Notes: generated by a model not told the origin, from the letters alone. A DNA stretch of 64,000 bases from Propionibacterium sp. (GCA_012517965.1 JAAYTZ010000073.1:1-64000); one strand, 5' to 3'; positions 27,267 to 37,174 are shown, numbered from the stretch's first letter. A program made the numbers and translations.

Positions 27267-28693
27267 ACCGGTCGATCCGCGCGGTCGCGGTCGTGATCCT
27301 CGGCCTGTTCCTGTCGCTGATGCTCAACGCGACCTACAGCTACGTGGCCCGCTACCCCTCGCTCAACGCCGACCCGGCGAACCGCCGGGTCACGGAGGCG
27401 GAGTTCGGCACCGACCGGGGTGCGATCCTCGCCGGCACCACGGCGATCGCCACGACCAAGCCGGTCAACGACCGCTTCCGGTACCAGCGCAGCTACCCGC
27501 AGGGCCCGCTGTACGCGGCCGTCACCGGCTACTACTCGTTCATCTACAAGCGCTCCGGGCTGGAGCAGAGCCAGAACAGCTACCTCTCCGGCACCTCCAG
27601 CGGCCAGATCATGCAGCGGCTCGTCGACCTGGCGACCGGCACCCGCCCGCAGGGGGCGTCCGTGGTGACCACCGTCGACCCGCGGGCGCAGCGCGCGGCC
27701 GCGGAGGCGCTCGGCAGCCGGCCGGGCGCCGTGGTGGTGCTCGACTACCGCACGGGCGCGGTCAAGGCGCTGGTGACCTCGCCGACCTACGACCCCAACG
27801 ACCTGGCGACCCACGACCTCGCCGCCTCCCACGAGGCCTGGAAGAAGCTCACCGGGGATCCCGCCAAACCCCTCGCCAACCGGGCCATTCGCGAGATCTT
27901 CCCGCCCGGTTCCACGTTCAAGCTGGTCGTGAGCGCCGCCGCGCTCACGTCCGGGATGACGCCCGACACCGAGGTGGACGCCCCCGAGTCGCTCACCCTG
28001 CCGGGCACCACGCGGCCGCTGAGCAACTCCGGCCCCTGCGGCGGCACCCGGATCAGCCTCACCCAGGCCCTGCGGACGTCGTGCAACACGGCCTTCGCGG
28101 GCCTGGGCATGAAGCTCGGCGCGGAGGCGATCCGCAGCCAGGCCGAGCGGTTCGGCTTCGGCAACGCCGACGTGCTGCCGGACCTCCCCGCGGTCCGCAG
28201 CCAGTTCCCGGCGGAGCTGACCCAGGCCCAGCTCGCCCAAAGTTCGATCGGCCAGTTCGACGTCGCCGCCACCCCGCTGCAGATGGCGATGGTGGCCGCC
28301 GGGATCGCCAACGACGGAGCCGTGATGCAGCCCTATCTCGTGCAGGAGGTCCGCGCCGCCGACCTCTCGGTGCTCACCCGGGCCCAGCCCCGGCGGCTGT
28401 CCCAGGCGCTGAGCGCGTCGAACGCGCAGGCCCTGCAAGGCATGATGGTCGACGTGGTGGAGAACGGGACCGGCAGCCGGGCGCAGATCGACGGCGTCCG
28501 CATCGGCGGCAAGACCGGAACCGCGCTGACCGACGGCAAGGCCGGACCCTACGCGTGGTTCGTCGCCTGGGCCGACGACCCTTCCGTGGCGGTGGCGGTC
28601 TTCGTGCAGGACGCCGGCGTCGACGCCAGCGACGTCTCGGGCGGCCGGATCGCCGCCCCCGTCGCCCGGACCGTGATCGAGGCGATGCGATGA
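27263..28693 (+). CDS. pbpA: Penicillin-binding transpeptidase PbpA
   Basis: 'REIFPPGSTFKLVVSAAAL' (STFK), 'LRTSCNTAFAGLG' (SCN), 'IGGKTGTAL' (KTG). Confidence 0.95.
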   Translation: MNRSIRAVAVVILGLFLSLMLNATYSYVARYPSLNADPANRRVTEAEFGTDRGAILAGTTAIATTKPVNDRFRYQRSYPQGPLYAAVTGYYSFIYKRSGLEQSQNSYLSGTSSGQIMQRLVDLATGTRPQGASVVTTVDPRAQRAAAEALGSRPGAVVVLDYRTGAVKALVTSPTYDPNDLATHDLAASHEAWKKLTGDPAKPLANRAIREIFPPGSTFKLVVSAAALTSGMTPDTEVDAPESLTLPGTTRPLSNSGPCGGTRISLTQALRTSCNTAFAGLGMKLGAEAIRSQAERFGFGNADVLPDLPAVRSQFPAELTQAQLAQSSIGQFDVAATPLQMAMVAAGIANDGAVMQPYLVQEVRAADLSVLTRAQPRRLSQALSASNAQALQGMMVDVVENGTGSRAQIDGVRIGGKTGTALTDGKAGPYAWFVAWADDPSVAVAVFVQDAGVDASDVSGGRIAAPVARTVIEAMR

Positions 28694-30534
28694 CCGACCC
28701 ACGGGTGCTGGCCGACCGGTACGTGGTGGGCGACGTCCTGGGGCGCGGCGGCATGGCCACCGTGCGCCGGGCCCGCGACCTGCGACTCAACCGCGAGGTG
28801 GCCATCAAGGAGTTGCGCGTGGACCTGGCGTCCGACGCCACCTTCCAGGAACGGTTCCGCCGCGAGGCGCAGGCGGCGGCCGGCCTGAACCACCCCAACA
28901 TCGTGTCGGTCTTCGACACCGGCGAACAGTTCGACACCGCGTCCGGCGTGAACGTCCCCTACATCGTGATGGAGCTGGTCCAGGGCCGGACACTTCGCGA
29001 CATCCTGCGCGACGGCCGGCCGATCCTGCCGCGCCGCGCGTTCGAGTTCACGCTCGGCGTCCTGGAGGCGCTCTCGTACAGCCACAAGGCCGGCATCGTC
29101 CACCGGGACATCAAGCCCGCCAACGTCATGATCACCACGTCGGGCGCGGTCAAGGTCATGGACTTCGGCATCGCCCGGGCCGTCTCCGACACGTCGTCGA
29201 CCATGACCCAGACCGCCGCGGTCATCGGCACGGCCCAGTACCTGTCCCCCGAGCAGGCCCGCGGCGAGACGGTCGACTCCCGCTCCGACCTCTACTCGGC
29301 CGGCTGCCTGCTGTACGAACTGCTGGTGGGGCGTCCGCCGTTCACGGGCGACTCGCCGGTCTCGGTGGCCTATCAGCACGTCCGGGAGGCCCCGACGCCG
29401 CCGAGTCAGCTCGACTCCGAGGTGACGGCGGCCATGGACGCCATCGTGCTCAAGGCGCTCGCCAAGAGCCCCGCCGACCGCTACCAGACCGCCTCTGACA
29501 TGAGCGCCGACATCCGGCGGCTGCTCGCGGGCCAGGCCGTCCTGGCGGGCGTCCCGGCGTCCCTCGCGCCGACCGCGCTGCGGCCGTCCGTGCCGGGCCC
29601 GGCGCCGCTGCCCAGCGCCCCGACGTCGGTCTTCGCGCAGTACCCGCAGCAAACCGGGCCGCAGGCGCCCCCGAGTGCGCACACCGGCCCCCTGCCCACC
29701 GTGCCGCTGCCCCTCGAACCTCCTCGCCGGCGCCGCGGCCTGCTGTGGCCCGCGATCACCGGCCTGCTGCTGGTCTCCCTGGTGGGACTGACGGTCTTCC
29801 TGATGTTCCTGCAGCCGCGGGACGCCCAGGTGTCCGTGCCGTCCGTCCGCGACTACGAGCAGGCCGCCGCCGAGGCGATGATCCGCGACAAGAACCTCAA
29901 CCCCGTCGCGACGCAGACCCAGGGCCCGGACGACGCGACCGTGGGCCGCGTCGTCGAGCAGCGCCCGCCCGCCGGCGCGCTGGTCGACCCCGGCTCCGAC
30001 GTCACCATCACCGTCAACGTCGGGCCGACCAAGCAGATCCTGCCGTCGGGCATCGTCGGCAACGACGTCAACGCGGTGGCGCAGCAGCTGGCCGCGGCCG
30101 GCTTCACCAACGTCAAACCGGAGAAGGCGGCGTCCGAGCCGCCGACGGCGAAGGCCAACCAGGTGCTGAGCGTCGAGCCGAAGGAGGGCAGCCGGGTCGC
30201 CGCCGGGCAGCTGATCACCCTGTACTACGCGTCGGGGCAGGCCGTGGTGCCGGCGATCGGCAACTACGACAAGGACGTGGCCTACAGGCTGTGCCAGGAC
30301 GCGGGGTTCACCAACATCGTGCTGCAGGAGCGGACGAGCACCGCCACGAGGAACGCGGTCGTCGGCACCGACCCGGTCCCGGGCACGCTCATGAACAAGG
30401 CCGACCGGCTGACGATCTTCTACGCGGTCCCGCCGCTCCCCACCGCGACGACGGTGACGACGACGGTCACCACCACCGCACCTCCGCCGACCACCGCACC
30501 CCCGCCGACCACGTCGGGGACGGCGACGCCCTGA
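28690..30534 (+). CDS. pknB: PASTA-domain Ser/Thr protein kinase
   Basis: 'VVGDVLGRGGMATVRRARDLRLNREVAIKELR', 'IVHRDIKPANVMITTSGAVKVMDFGIARAV', TM segment, three PASTA-like repeats, Thr/Pro-rich C-terminal tail. Confidence 0.96.
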   Translation: MTDPRVLADRYVVGDVLGRGGMATVRRARDLRLNREVAIKELRVDLASDATFQERFRREAQAAAGLNHPNIVSVFDTGEQFDTASGVNVPYIVMELVQGRTLRDILRDGRPILPRRAFEFTLGVLEALSYSHKAGIVHRDIKPANVMITTSGAVKVMDFGIARAVSDTSSTMTQTAAVIGTAQYLSPEQARGETVDSRSDLYSAGCLLYELLVGRPPFTGDSPVSVAYQHVREAPTPPSQLDSEVTAAMDAIVLKALAKSPADRYQTASDMSADIRRLLAGQAVLAGVPASLAPTALRPSVPGPAPLPSAPTSVFAQYPQQTGPQAPPSAHTGPLPTVPLPLEPPRRRRGLLWPAITGLLLVSLVGLTVFLMFLQPRDAQVSVPSVRDYEQAAAEAMIRDKNLNPVATQTQGPDDATVGRVVEQRPPAGALVDPGSDVTITVNVGPTKQILPSGIVGNDVNAVAQQLAAAGFTNVKPEKAASEPPTAKANQVLSVEPKEGSRVAAGQLITLYYASGQAVVPAIGNYDKDVAYRLCQDAGFTNIVLQERTSTATRNAVVGTDPVPGTLMNKADRLTIFYAVPPLPTATTVTTTVTTTAPPPTTAPPPTTSGTATP

Positions 30535-30559
30535 CGCACTCGGCGGCCCGGCGCCGGTT

Positions 30560-31195
30560 CTAGCCGACGACGTTCATCAGCGGGGTGAGACCGACGGCCC
30601 GGGCGGGCGCGTCGACGTCGCCGCAGACCGCGAGCCACCGGGCGAGCATCTGATGGCCGCCCTCGGTCAGCACCGACTCCGGATGGAACTGGACGGCCTC
30701 GACGGGCAGGTCCCGGTGCCGGATCGCCATGATGACCCCCGTCTCCGTCCACGCCGACACCTCGAGGCAGTCCGGCACGGTGGCGGGGTCGAGGGCCAGC
30801 GAGTGGTACCGGGTGGCGGTGAAGGGGTCGGGGAGGCCGGCGAACACGCCGCGGCCGTCGTGGAACACCGCCGACGTCTTCCCGTGCACCAACTCGGGGG
30901 CCCGCCCGACCACGCCGCCGTAGGCCACCGCGATCGACTGAAGCCCGAGGCACACCCCGAAGATCGGCAGGCGGCCGGCGTGGCTGCGGACGAGCTCGAC
31001 GCACACCCCCGCCGCCTCCGGCGTCCCCGGACCGGGCGAGAGCAGGACGCCGTCGAAGGCGTCCGCCCAGGCCGGGTCGGCGAAGCGCGGGTCGTCGTTG
31101 CGCCACACGTCGACGTCGGCGCCGAGCTGCGCCAGGTACTGCACGAGGTTGTAGACGAAGGAGTCGTAGTTGTCGACGACGAGGATCCGGGCCAT
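30560..31195 (-). CDS. Glutamine amidotransferase, anthranilate/aminodeoxychorismate synthase component II
   Basis: 'MARILVVDNYDSFVYNLVQYLAQLGADVDVWRNDD', 'LLSPGPGTPEAAG', 'FGVCLGLQSIAVAYGG', 'AVQFHPESVLTEGG'. Confidence 0.95.
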   Translation of the reverse strand: MARILVVDNYDSFVYNLVQYLAQLGADVDVWRNDDPRFADPAWADAFDGVLLSPGPGTPEAAGVCVELVRSHAGRLPIFGVCLGLQSIAVAYGGVVGRAPELVHGKTSAVFHDGRGVFAGLPDPFTATRYHSLALDPATVPDCLEVSAWTETGVIMAIRHRDLPVEAVQFHPESVLTEGGHQMLARWLAVCGDVDAPARAVGLTPLMNVVG

Positions 31196-31322
31196 GGCCG
31201 CCAGCGTACGACGCGGCACCGCATGGGCCTCCGGACGCCCACCCCCGCCTCCCGGCTTTCGGGACGCCGCCGCCGCCTTCGCTACCATGAGGCCGACGAA
31301 CCCCCTGCCAAAGGAGCGACCG

Positions 31323-31613
31323 GTGCCCGAATCCAAGGGACGCAAGGCGGCCGAGGAGAAGGCGACGGCCGCGCGCAGCAGCGAGCAGCGCGCCAAGGAG
31401 AAGGCGGCCAAGACCCGCAAGCCCAGCCTCGAGAGCCGCGGCTGGGTCGCGCCCACCTTCGTCACCGTCGGGTTGCTCGGCGTGCTCTGGCTGGTGCTGT
31501 ACTACATCGCCAGCCCCTACATCCCGTTCATGGCCGCGTTGGGCGGCTGGAACGTCCTCATCGGGATGGGCCTGATGACGGCGTCCTTCGCCATCGCCAC
31601 CCAGTGGAAGTAG
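31323..31613 (+). CDS. crgA: Cell division protein CrgA
   Basis: 97 aa, two TM segments, 'NVLIGMGLMTASFAIATQWK' C-terminus, position next to the pknB/trpG cluster. Confidence 0.93.
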   Translation: MPESKGRKAAEEKATAARSSEQRAKEKAAKTRKPSLESRGWVAPTFVTVGLLGVLWLVLYYIASPYIPFMAALGGWNVLIGMGLMTASFAIATQWK

Positions 31614-31625
31614 CCGGCCCGCCCG

Positions 31626-32402
31626 TCAGGGCGCAGGCCGCTGCAGGTGGGCGTCGATGAGGCGCAGGATCGGCCGCAACTCCGCCAGGGGCACCTGACC
31701 GGGCGCCGACGCCCGCCCGACCGCCGCGAACGTCGCGCACGAGCCGAACGTCTGGGCCGCCAGCCGGGTGACGACACCGAGGCCGGCCATCGCCATGGTC
31801 AGCACCGGGGTGGCGTCGTGGCGGCTCGTCATGATCCAGGTCGCCTGCAGCAGGCGCAGCACGTCGCCGGCGTCCAGCGGCATCACGGCGAGCTTGGCGA
31901 TGTCGCTGCCGCGCTCCTGCAGGGCCACCAGCCGGGCCACCATCGCGTCGGTGGACGGCGTCGAGCGGAACTCGTGGCTGCTGCCGACGACCACGACGCC
32001 GTGGGCGTGGGCGGCCGTCACCACCCTCTCCGCGGCGGCCGCGTCGAGGCTCCACTCGACGTCGACGGCGTCCACGAGGCCGGACTCGATGACCGCCAGG
32101 TACAGCGCGACGAGGGCGTCCGTCTCGATGGGCTGCGCGCCCCCCTCGGCGGGGGTGCGGAACGTGAACAACAGGGGCCGTCCGCCGAGCACCTCGACGA
32201 GCCGGCGGCCGGCCGCCAGGACCGCGTCGACCCATGGGGCGACGTCCAGGAAGTCGACCCGCCACTCGACGACATCCACCTCGTACGGCGCCAGGGACGC
32301 CGCCTGCTCGACCAGTTCGGCGGTCGTTGCGCCCGTGAGAGGCACGATGACCTTCGCGCGGCCCTCCCCCAGGACCACGTCCCCGAGTTGCACGGCGCGC
32401 AT
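31626..32402 (-). CDS. aroD: Type I 3-dehydroquinate dehydratase
   Basis: 'KVIVPLTGATTAELVEQAASLAPYEVDVVEWRVDFL', 'LLFTFRTPAEGGAQ', 'VGSSHEFRSTPS', 'DIAKLAVMPLDAGDVLRLL' (Schiff-base Lys region), 'MAMAGLGVVTRLAAQTFGSCATFA'. Confidence 0.93.
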   Translation of the reverse strand: MRAVQLGDVVLGEGRAKVIVPLTGATTAELVEQAASLAPYEVDVVEWRVDFLDVAPWVDAVLAAGRRLVEVLGGRPLLFTFRTPAEGGAQPIETDALVALYLAVIESGLVDAVDVEWSLDAAAAERVVTAAHAHGVVVVGSSHEFRSTPSTDAMVARLVALQERGSDIAKLAVMPLDAGDVLRLLQATWIMTSRHDATPVLTMAMAGLGVVTRLAAQTFGSCATFAAVGRASAPGQVPLAELRPILRLIDAHLQRPAP

Positions 32403-32448
32403 GTCACCTCCGGTTCGGGCCGCGGGCCGGTCGCCGCGGCCGAGGTCG

Positions 32449-33957
32449 TCAGCCCTGCGGCTTCAGGAGCGGGAAGAGGATCGTCTCGCGGATGCCGACG
32501 CCCGTGAACAGCATGATGAGCCGGTCGATCCCCAGGCCGACGCCGCCCATCGGCGGCGCGCCGAGCTCGAGGGCGTTCAGGAAGTCCTCGTCGAGCTGCA
32601 TCGCCTCGTGGTCGCCGTTCGCCGCCATCAGGGACTGCGCGGTCAACCGCTCGCGCTGCACCACCGGGTCGATGAGCTCCGAGAAGCCCGTCCCCCGCTC
32701 CAGGCCGCCGATGATGAGGTCCCAGGCCTCGATCAGACCCGGGGTGTCGCGGTGCGGCCGCGCGAGCGGCTGGGCGATCGCCGGGTAGTCGCACACGAAC
32801 GTGGGCTGCAGCAGCTCGGGTTCGACGAGTTCGCCGAACAGGTCCACGGCCATCTTGTCCGCCCCCCACGCCGGGTCGTACTCGACGCCGTGGGCGTCCG
32901 CCGCGGCCTGCAGCACCTCGACCGGGGTGTCGAGGTCGATCTCCTGGCCGAGCCGCTCCGACAGCCCGGTGTACAGCGGCAGCCAGCGCCACTCGCCGTC
33001 CAGGTCGATGACGCCCCGGTCGGTCTCGATCTGCCGGGAGCCGACCGCGTCGGCGGCGTCCAGGATGATGCGGCGGAGCCGTTCGGCGACGACGGTCTGG
33101 TCCGCCCACGCCTCGTAGAACTCCAGCATCGTGAACTCGGCGCTGTGCGTCGAGTCGATGCCCTCGTTGCGGAAGATGCGACCCATCTCGTACACGCGCT
33201 CGGTGCCCCCCACCATGCAGCGCTTGAGGGCCAGTTCGAGCGCGATGCGGAGCGTCATCTCGATGCCGAAGGCGTTGATGTGGGTGCGGAAGGGGCGGGC
33301 GGTGGCGCCGCCGTGGATGAGCTGCAGCGTCGGCGTCTCGACCTCGAGGTAGCCCTCGCGGTGCAGCGTCTCACGGATGCTGCGGGTGATCGCGGCGCGG
33401 GTCCGGACCAGCTGGCGCGCCTCGGGCCGCACGATCATGTCGGCGTAGCGCTGCCGGACGCGGGTCTCCTCGGACAGCTCGTTGTGCAGCGTCGGCAGCG
33501 GCCGCAGCGCCTTGGCGGCCAGCGTCCAGTCCGTCGCCAGGACGGACAGCTCCCCCCGCTTCGAGGCGATCACCCGCCCGGTCACCGAGACGAAGTCGCC
33601 CAGGTCGATGTCGGCCTTCCAGCGCTCCAGCGACTCCGCCCCCACCTCGGCCAGCGACAGCATGACCTGCAGCCGCTCGCCGTTGCCGTCGGCGGTGAAC
33701 TGGTCCAGCAGGGTGGCGAAGCAGAGCTTGCCGGTGTTGCGCTGGAAGATCACCCGGCCGGCGACGCTCACGACGTCGGCGGTCTCCTCCCCCGCCGTCA
33801 GATGTCCCCAGCCGGACCGGACCTCGCCCAGCCCGTGCGTGCGCGGCACGCCGACCGGGTAGGGGGCTCGTCCTTCCGCCAGCAGGCGGGCGCGCTTGTC
33901 GAGGCGCACCTGCATCTGTTCGGGCACGGTCGTAGGGACGGGTGTCGGTTGGGTCAC
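32449..33957 (-). CDS. lysS: Lysyl-tRNA synthetase, class II
   Basis: 'VSVTGRVIASKRGELSVLATDWTLAAKALRPLP', 'VRQRYADMIVRPEARQLVRTRAAITRSIRETLHREGYLEVETPTLQ', 'GGATARPFRTHINAF', 'GGVGLGIDRLIMLFTG'. Confidence 0.97.
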   Translation of the reverse strand: MTQPTPVPTTVPEQMQVRLDKRARLLAEGRAPYPVGVPRTHGLGEVRSGWGHLTAGEETADVVSVAGRVIFQRNTGKLCFATLLDQFTADGNGERLQVMLSLAEVGAESLERWKADIDLGDFVSVTGRVIASKRGELSVLATDWTLAAKALRPLPTLHNELSEETRVRQRYADMIVRPEARQLVRTRAAITRSIRETLHREGYLEVETPTLQLIHGGATARPFRTHINAFGIEMTLRIALELALKRCMVGGTERVYEMGRIFRNEGIDSTHSAEFTMLEFYEAWADQTVVAERLRRIILDAADAVGSRQIETDRGVIDLDGEWRWLPLYTGLSERLGQEIDLDTPVEVLQAAADAHGVEYDPAWGADKMAVDLFGELVEPELLQPTFVCDYPAIAQPLARPHRDTPGLIEAWDLIIGGLERGTGFSELIDPVVQRERLTAQSLMAANGDHEAMQLDEDFLNALELGAPPMGGVGLGIDRLIMLFTGVGIRETILFPLLKPQG

Positions 33958-34018
33958 CGGGACAGCTTAGTGGCGGACGCCTCGAGGGATCGAACCAGCA
34001 CCCGCCTACGCTGGACTG

Positions 34019-35011
34019 GTGATTCTGTCTCGACGCTCGGGCCTGCTCGCCGCCCTCACCGCGCTCGGCGGCGCCCTCGCGGGCTGCAGCACCAGCACGA
34101 CCCCCGCCGGTCAGCCCGCGAGGACGCCGACCGAGGGCCGACCCTCCGGCGACGCCGGGACGCCGCCGGTTTCCGGCTCCACGCCGACAGCCACGGTTCC
34201 CGGCGTGCCCGATCCTCTGCCGGCGGGCGTGGTAACCGCCCTGATCCTGGGCACCGACTCCAACCGGGACAACACCAACAGCGACGTCATGGTCGTCGCC
34301 CAGTTGTCGGCGGACCGGCGGCAGGTGACCCTGTGTTCGATCCCCCGCGACTGCTACGTGCCCATCGCCGGCGGCGGCAAGTCGAAGATCAACTCGGCGC
34401 TCGCCACGTCCGGCATCTCGGGCGTGAAGCGGACGGTGTCGGACCTGTTCGGCGGCCTGACCCTGAACTACGTGGCCCAGACGAATTTCACCGACTTCGT
34501 CGACCTCTGCGTCCTCCTCGACGGATTCAGCGTGCAGAACAAGATCGCCGCGTCCTTCCCCCACGAGGACGGCACGAAGACCTACTTCCCCGCCGGCACG
34601 CTCACCCAGCATGCGGACGGCTGGCTCTTCTACGTCCGGCAGCGCAAGCAGTTGCCGCGGGGCGACTTCGACCGCGGCGAGCGACATCGCGCCGTCATCA
34701 CGGGCATGATCCGGCACCTCAAGGGGTTGCTCGCCAGGCCGGCCGCCTACGCCGACGTCGCGGCTCGGGTCTTCGATTCGGTGCGCGTGTACGGGGGGAT
34801 CGATGCTACGAACGTGCTCGGCCTCACGTCGGCGCTGCAGGCCATCGACGCCGGGCGCATCACCTCGCTGCGGGTTCCCACCGCAGGCAGCGGCTCCGCG
34901 GGCGGGCTGACCGACGTCGTGTTCGTCGACGCCGACCGGTTGCGGGAGTTGGCCGCCGGGCTGCGGGCCGGCGACGTGAGTGCCTACGTGCGTCAGTACG
35001 GCGCAGACTGA
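34019..35011 (+). CDS. LytR-CpsA-Psr (LCP) family protein with lipoprotein signal
   Basis: 'LILGTDSNRDNTNSDVMVVAQLSADRRQVTLCSIPRDCYVPI', 'KINSALATSGISGVKRTVSDLFG'; N-terminal lipobox 'LTALGGALAGCSTS'. Confidence 0.9.
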   Translation: MILSRRSGLLAALTALGGALAGCSTSTTPAGQPARTPTEGRPSGDAGTPPVSGSTPTATVPGVPDPLPAGVVTALILGTDSNRDNTNSDVMVVAQLSADRRQVTLCSIPRDCYVPIAGGGKSKINSALATSGISGVKRTVSDLFGGLTLNYVAQTNFTDFVDLCVLLDGFSVQNKIAASFPHEDGTKTYFPAGTLTQHADGWLFYVRQRKQLPRGDFDRGERHRAVITGMIRHLKGLLARPAAYADVAARVFDSVRVYGGIDATNVLGLTSALQAIDAGRITSLRVPTAGSGSAGGLTDVVFVDADRLRELAAGLRAGDVSAYVRQYGAD

Positions 35012-35019
35012 CCCCTCGG

Positions 35020-35505
35020 TCAGAGGAGGACGCCGGACTCCAGGTCCAGCAGCCGGCGCTTGCGGTCGAGGCCGCCCGCGTAGCCGACGAGCCCCCCGGC
35101 GGAGCCAACCAGCCGGTGGCAGGGCACGACGATGCCGATGGGGTTGCGGCCGGTGGCCGCGCCCACCGCGCGGCTGCCGCGTGGCGACCCGATGCGCTCG
35201 GCCAGGTGCCCGTAGGTCTCGGTGGCCCCGTACGGGATCTCGGTGAGCGCCGCCCACACCCGGCGCTGGAAGTCGGTGCCCGCCGGGTTGAGGCGCAGGT
35301 CGAACCGCGTGCGGGTTCCCGCGAAGTACTCGGCCAGTTGGTCGACCGCCTCCTGGGCGACGGTGTCGTCCCGGTCGCCGAGGGGCGCGCCGGTCTCCTC
35401 GGGCCCGTGTCGCTGTCCCGTCAGGTACAGGCCCACGAGGGCACCGTCGTCGTCGACGACGAGGGTGAGCGGGCCGAGGGGGCTGTCGACGACACGGTGC
35501 TTCAT
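35020..35505 (-). CDS. ogt: Methylated-DNA--protein-cysteine methyltransferase
   Basis: 'FQRRVWAALTEIPYGATETYGHLAERIGSPRGSRAVGAATGRNPIGIVVPCHRLVGSAGGLVGYAGGLDRKRRLLDLE' (PCHR active site). Confidence 0.97.
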   Translation of the reverse strand: MKHRVVDSPLGPLTLVVDDDGALVGLYLTGQRHGPEETGAPLGDRDDTVAQEAVDQLAEYFAGTRTRFDLRLNPAGTDFQRRVWAALTEIPYGATETYGHLAERIGSPRGSRAVGAATGRNPIGIVVPCHRLVGSAGGLVGYAGGLDRKRRLLDLESGVLL

Positions 35506-35558
35506 GGCTTCATCCTCCCGGGGGACGCGCCACGGACGGAAGTGGTTCACTTCGGAGC

Positions 35559-36560
35559 ATGCGCAAGCTCATCAACGACCCCGACGCCGTGGTCGCCGAC
35601 GCGCTCCGCGGGGTCGAGGCGGCCCACCGCGGGATGCTGCGGGTCGACCACCTCCACCGGCTCATCCTGCGGGCGGATGCCCCCCGCCCGGGCAAGGTCG
35701 GGCTGGTCAGCGGCGGCGGTTCGGGACACGAACCCCTGCACGGCGGCTACGTCGGCGCCGGGATGCTCGACGCCGCCTGCTGCGGCGAGATCTTCACCTC
35801 GCCCACCCCCGATCAGATCCTGGCCGCCACGACCGCGGTCGACGCCGGCGCCGGCGTCCTGCACATCGTCAAGAACTACACCGGCGACGTCCTCAACTTC
35901 GAGATGGCCGCCGAGTTCGCCGCGGCGTCCGGCGTGGCCGTGGAGACCGTGCTGGTCGCCGACGACGTGGCCGTCATGGACTCCCTGTTCACCGCCGGAC
36001 GCCGCGGCGTCGGGGGCACCGTGCTGGTCGAGAAGATCGCCGGGGCTGCCGCGGAGCAGGGCCGGGACCTCGCCGCCGTGGCCGAGGTGGCCCGGCGTGC
36101 GGCGTCCGCCTGCCGGTCGATGGGGCTGGCGCTCAGCAGCTGCACCGTCCCGGCGGTCGGACGCCCCACGTTCGACCTCGCCGACGGCGAGTTCGAGCTC
36201 GGCATCGGCATCCACGGCGAGCCCGGACGCGAGCGCCGGCCCCTGGTCGGCGCCCGCGACCTGGCACACCTCCTGCTCGACCCCATCCTGAAGGACCTCG
36301 ACGTCACCGACGCCCCGGTGATCGCCCTGTGCAACGGGATGGGCGGCACGCCCCTGCTCGAGCTCTACCTCATGTGGGGCGAGCTCTCCGCCGCGCTCGC
36401 GGCGTCCGGTGTCACGGTCGCGCGCACCCTCGTCGGCAACTACATCACCTCCCTGGAGATGGCCGGCTGCTCGCTGACCCTGCTGCGCGCCGACGAGGAG
36501 CTGCTCGACCTCTACGACGCTCCGGTCGACACGCCGGCCCTGCGCTGGGGGTGCCGGTGA
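35559..36560 (+). CDS. dhaK: Dihydroxyacetone kinase subunit DhaK
   Basis: 'GKVGLVSGGGSGHEPLHGGYVGAGMLDAACCGEIFTSPTPDQI', 'GIGIHGEPGRER' (substrate-binding His). Confidence 0.97.
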   Translation: MRKLINDPDAVVADALRGVEAAHRGMLRVDHLHRLILRADAPRPGKVGLVSGGGSGHEPLHGGYVGAGMLDAACCGEIFTSPTPDQILAATTAVDAGAGVLHIVKNYTGDVLNFEMAAEFAAASGVAVETVLVADDVAVMDSLFTAGRRGVGGTVLVEKIAGAAAEQGRDLAAVAEVARRAASACRSMGLALSSCTVPAVGRPTFDLADGEFELGIGIHGEPGRERRPLVGARDLAHLLLDPILKDLDVTDAPVIALCNGMGGTPLLELYLMWGELSAALAASGVTVARTLVGNYITSLEMAGCSLTLLRADEELLDLYDAPVDTPALRWGCR

Positions 36561-37174
36561 AGCCCCTGAGTGCCGGGCTGCTGGCCGCCTGGCTCCGCCA
36601 CTTCGCCGCGGCCGTGACGGCGGCCGAGCCCCTGCTGACCGACCTCGACCGCCGGATCGGGGACGCCGACCACGGCCTGAACCTGAACCGCGGACTGGCC
36701 GCGGTCGCCGCCCTCGACCCCGACGCCTGCGCCTCGGCCCGCGACTACGCCAACCGGGCGGCGATGGCGCTGGTGTCCGGGGTGGGTGGGGCCGCCGGCC
36801 CGCTGTACGGCACCTTCCTGCTCCGCCTGGCCCGGGCGCTGCCGCCCGACGGGGCGATCACGGCCGCCGAGTGGTCGGCCGCCCTCCGGGCGGGAGTCGC
36901 CGGGCTCGTCGAGCGGGGCCGGGCCGAGCCCGGGGACAAGACCATGCTGGACGCCCTGGTCCCGGCGCTGGACGCCTTCGACGCCGCCCCCGCGGGGACG
37001 GACCCGTTCGCGGCGGCCGCCGCGGCCGCCGCCGCGGGCCGGGACGCGACCGTCGACCTCGTCGCCCGCAAGGGCCGCGCCTCGTACCTCGGCGAGCGCA
37101 GCCGGGGGATCGCCGACCCGGGCGCGACCAGCGCCGCCCTGTTGGTGGCCAGCGCCGCGGCTACGCTGTCCTGA
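36557..37174 (+). CDS. dhaL: Dihydroxyacetone kinase subunit DhaL
   Basis: 'LTDLDRRIGDADHGLNLNRGLAAV', 'GGAAGPLYGTFLLR', 'EPGDKTMLDALVPALDAF', 'GIADPGATSAALLVASA'. Confidence 0.96.
   Translation: MKPLSAGLLAAWLRHFAAAVTAAEPLLTDLDRRIGDADHGLNLNRGLAAVAALDPDACASARDYANRAAMALVSGVGGAAGPLYGTFLLRLARALPPDGAITAAEWSAALRAGVAGLVERGRAEPGDKTMLDALVPALDAFDAAPAGTDPFAAAAAAAAAGRDATVDLVARKGRASYLGERSRGIADPGATSAALLVASAAATLS

Noticed and set aside
30433-30530. Thr/Pro-coding tandem repeats at the pknB 3' end
   Set aside because: Simple low-complexity tail (TTVTTTVTTTAPPPTTAPPPTT) common in extracellular actinobacterial proteins; not unusual enough to report.
31768-36291. 1507-aa plus-strand ORF
   Set aside because: Crosses aroD, lysS, LCP, ogt and dhaK in an alternative frame; composition changes with the underlying genes and no domains are present.
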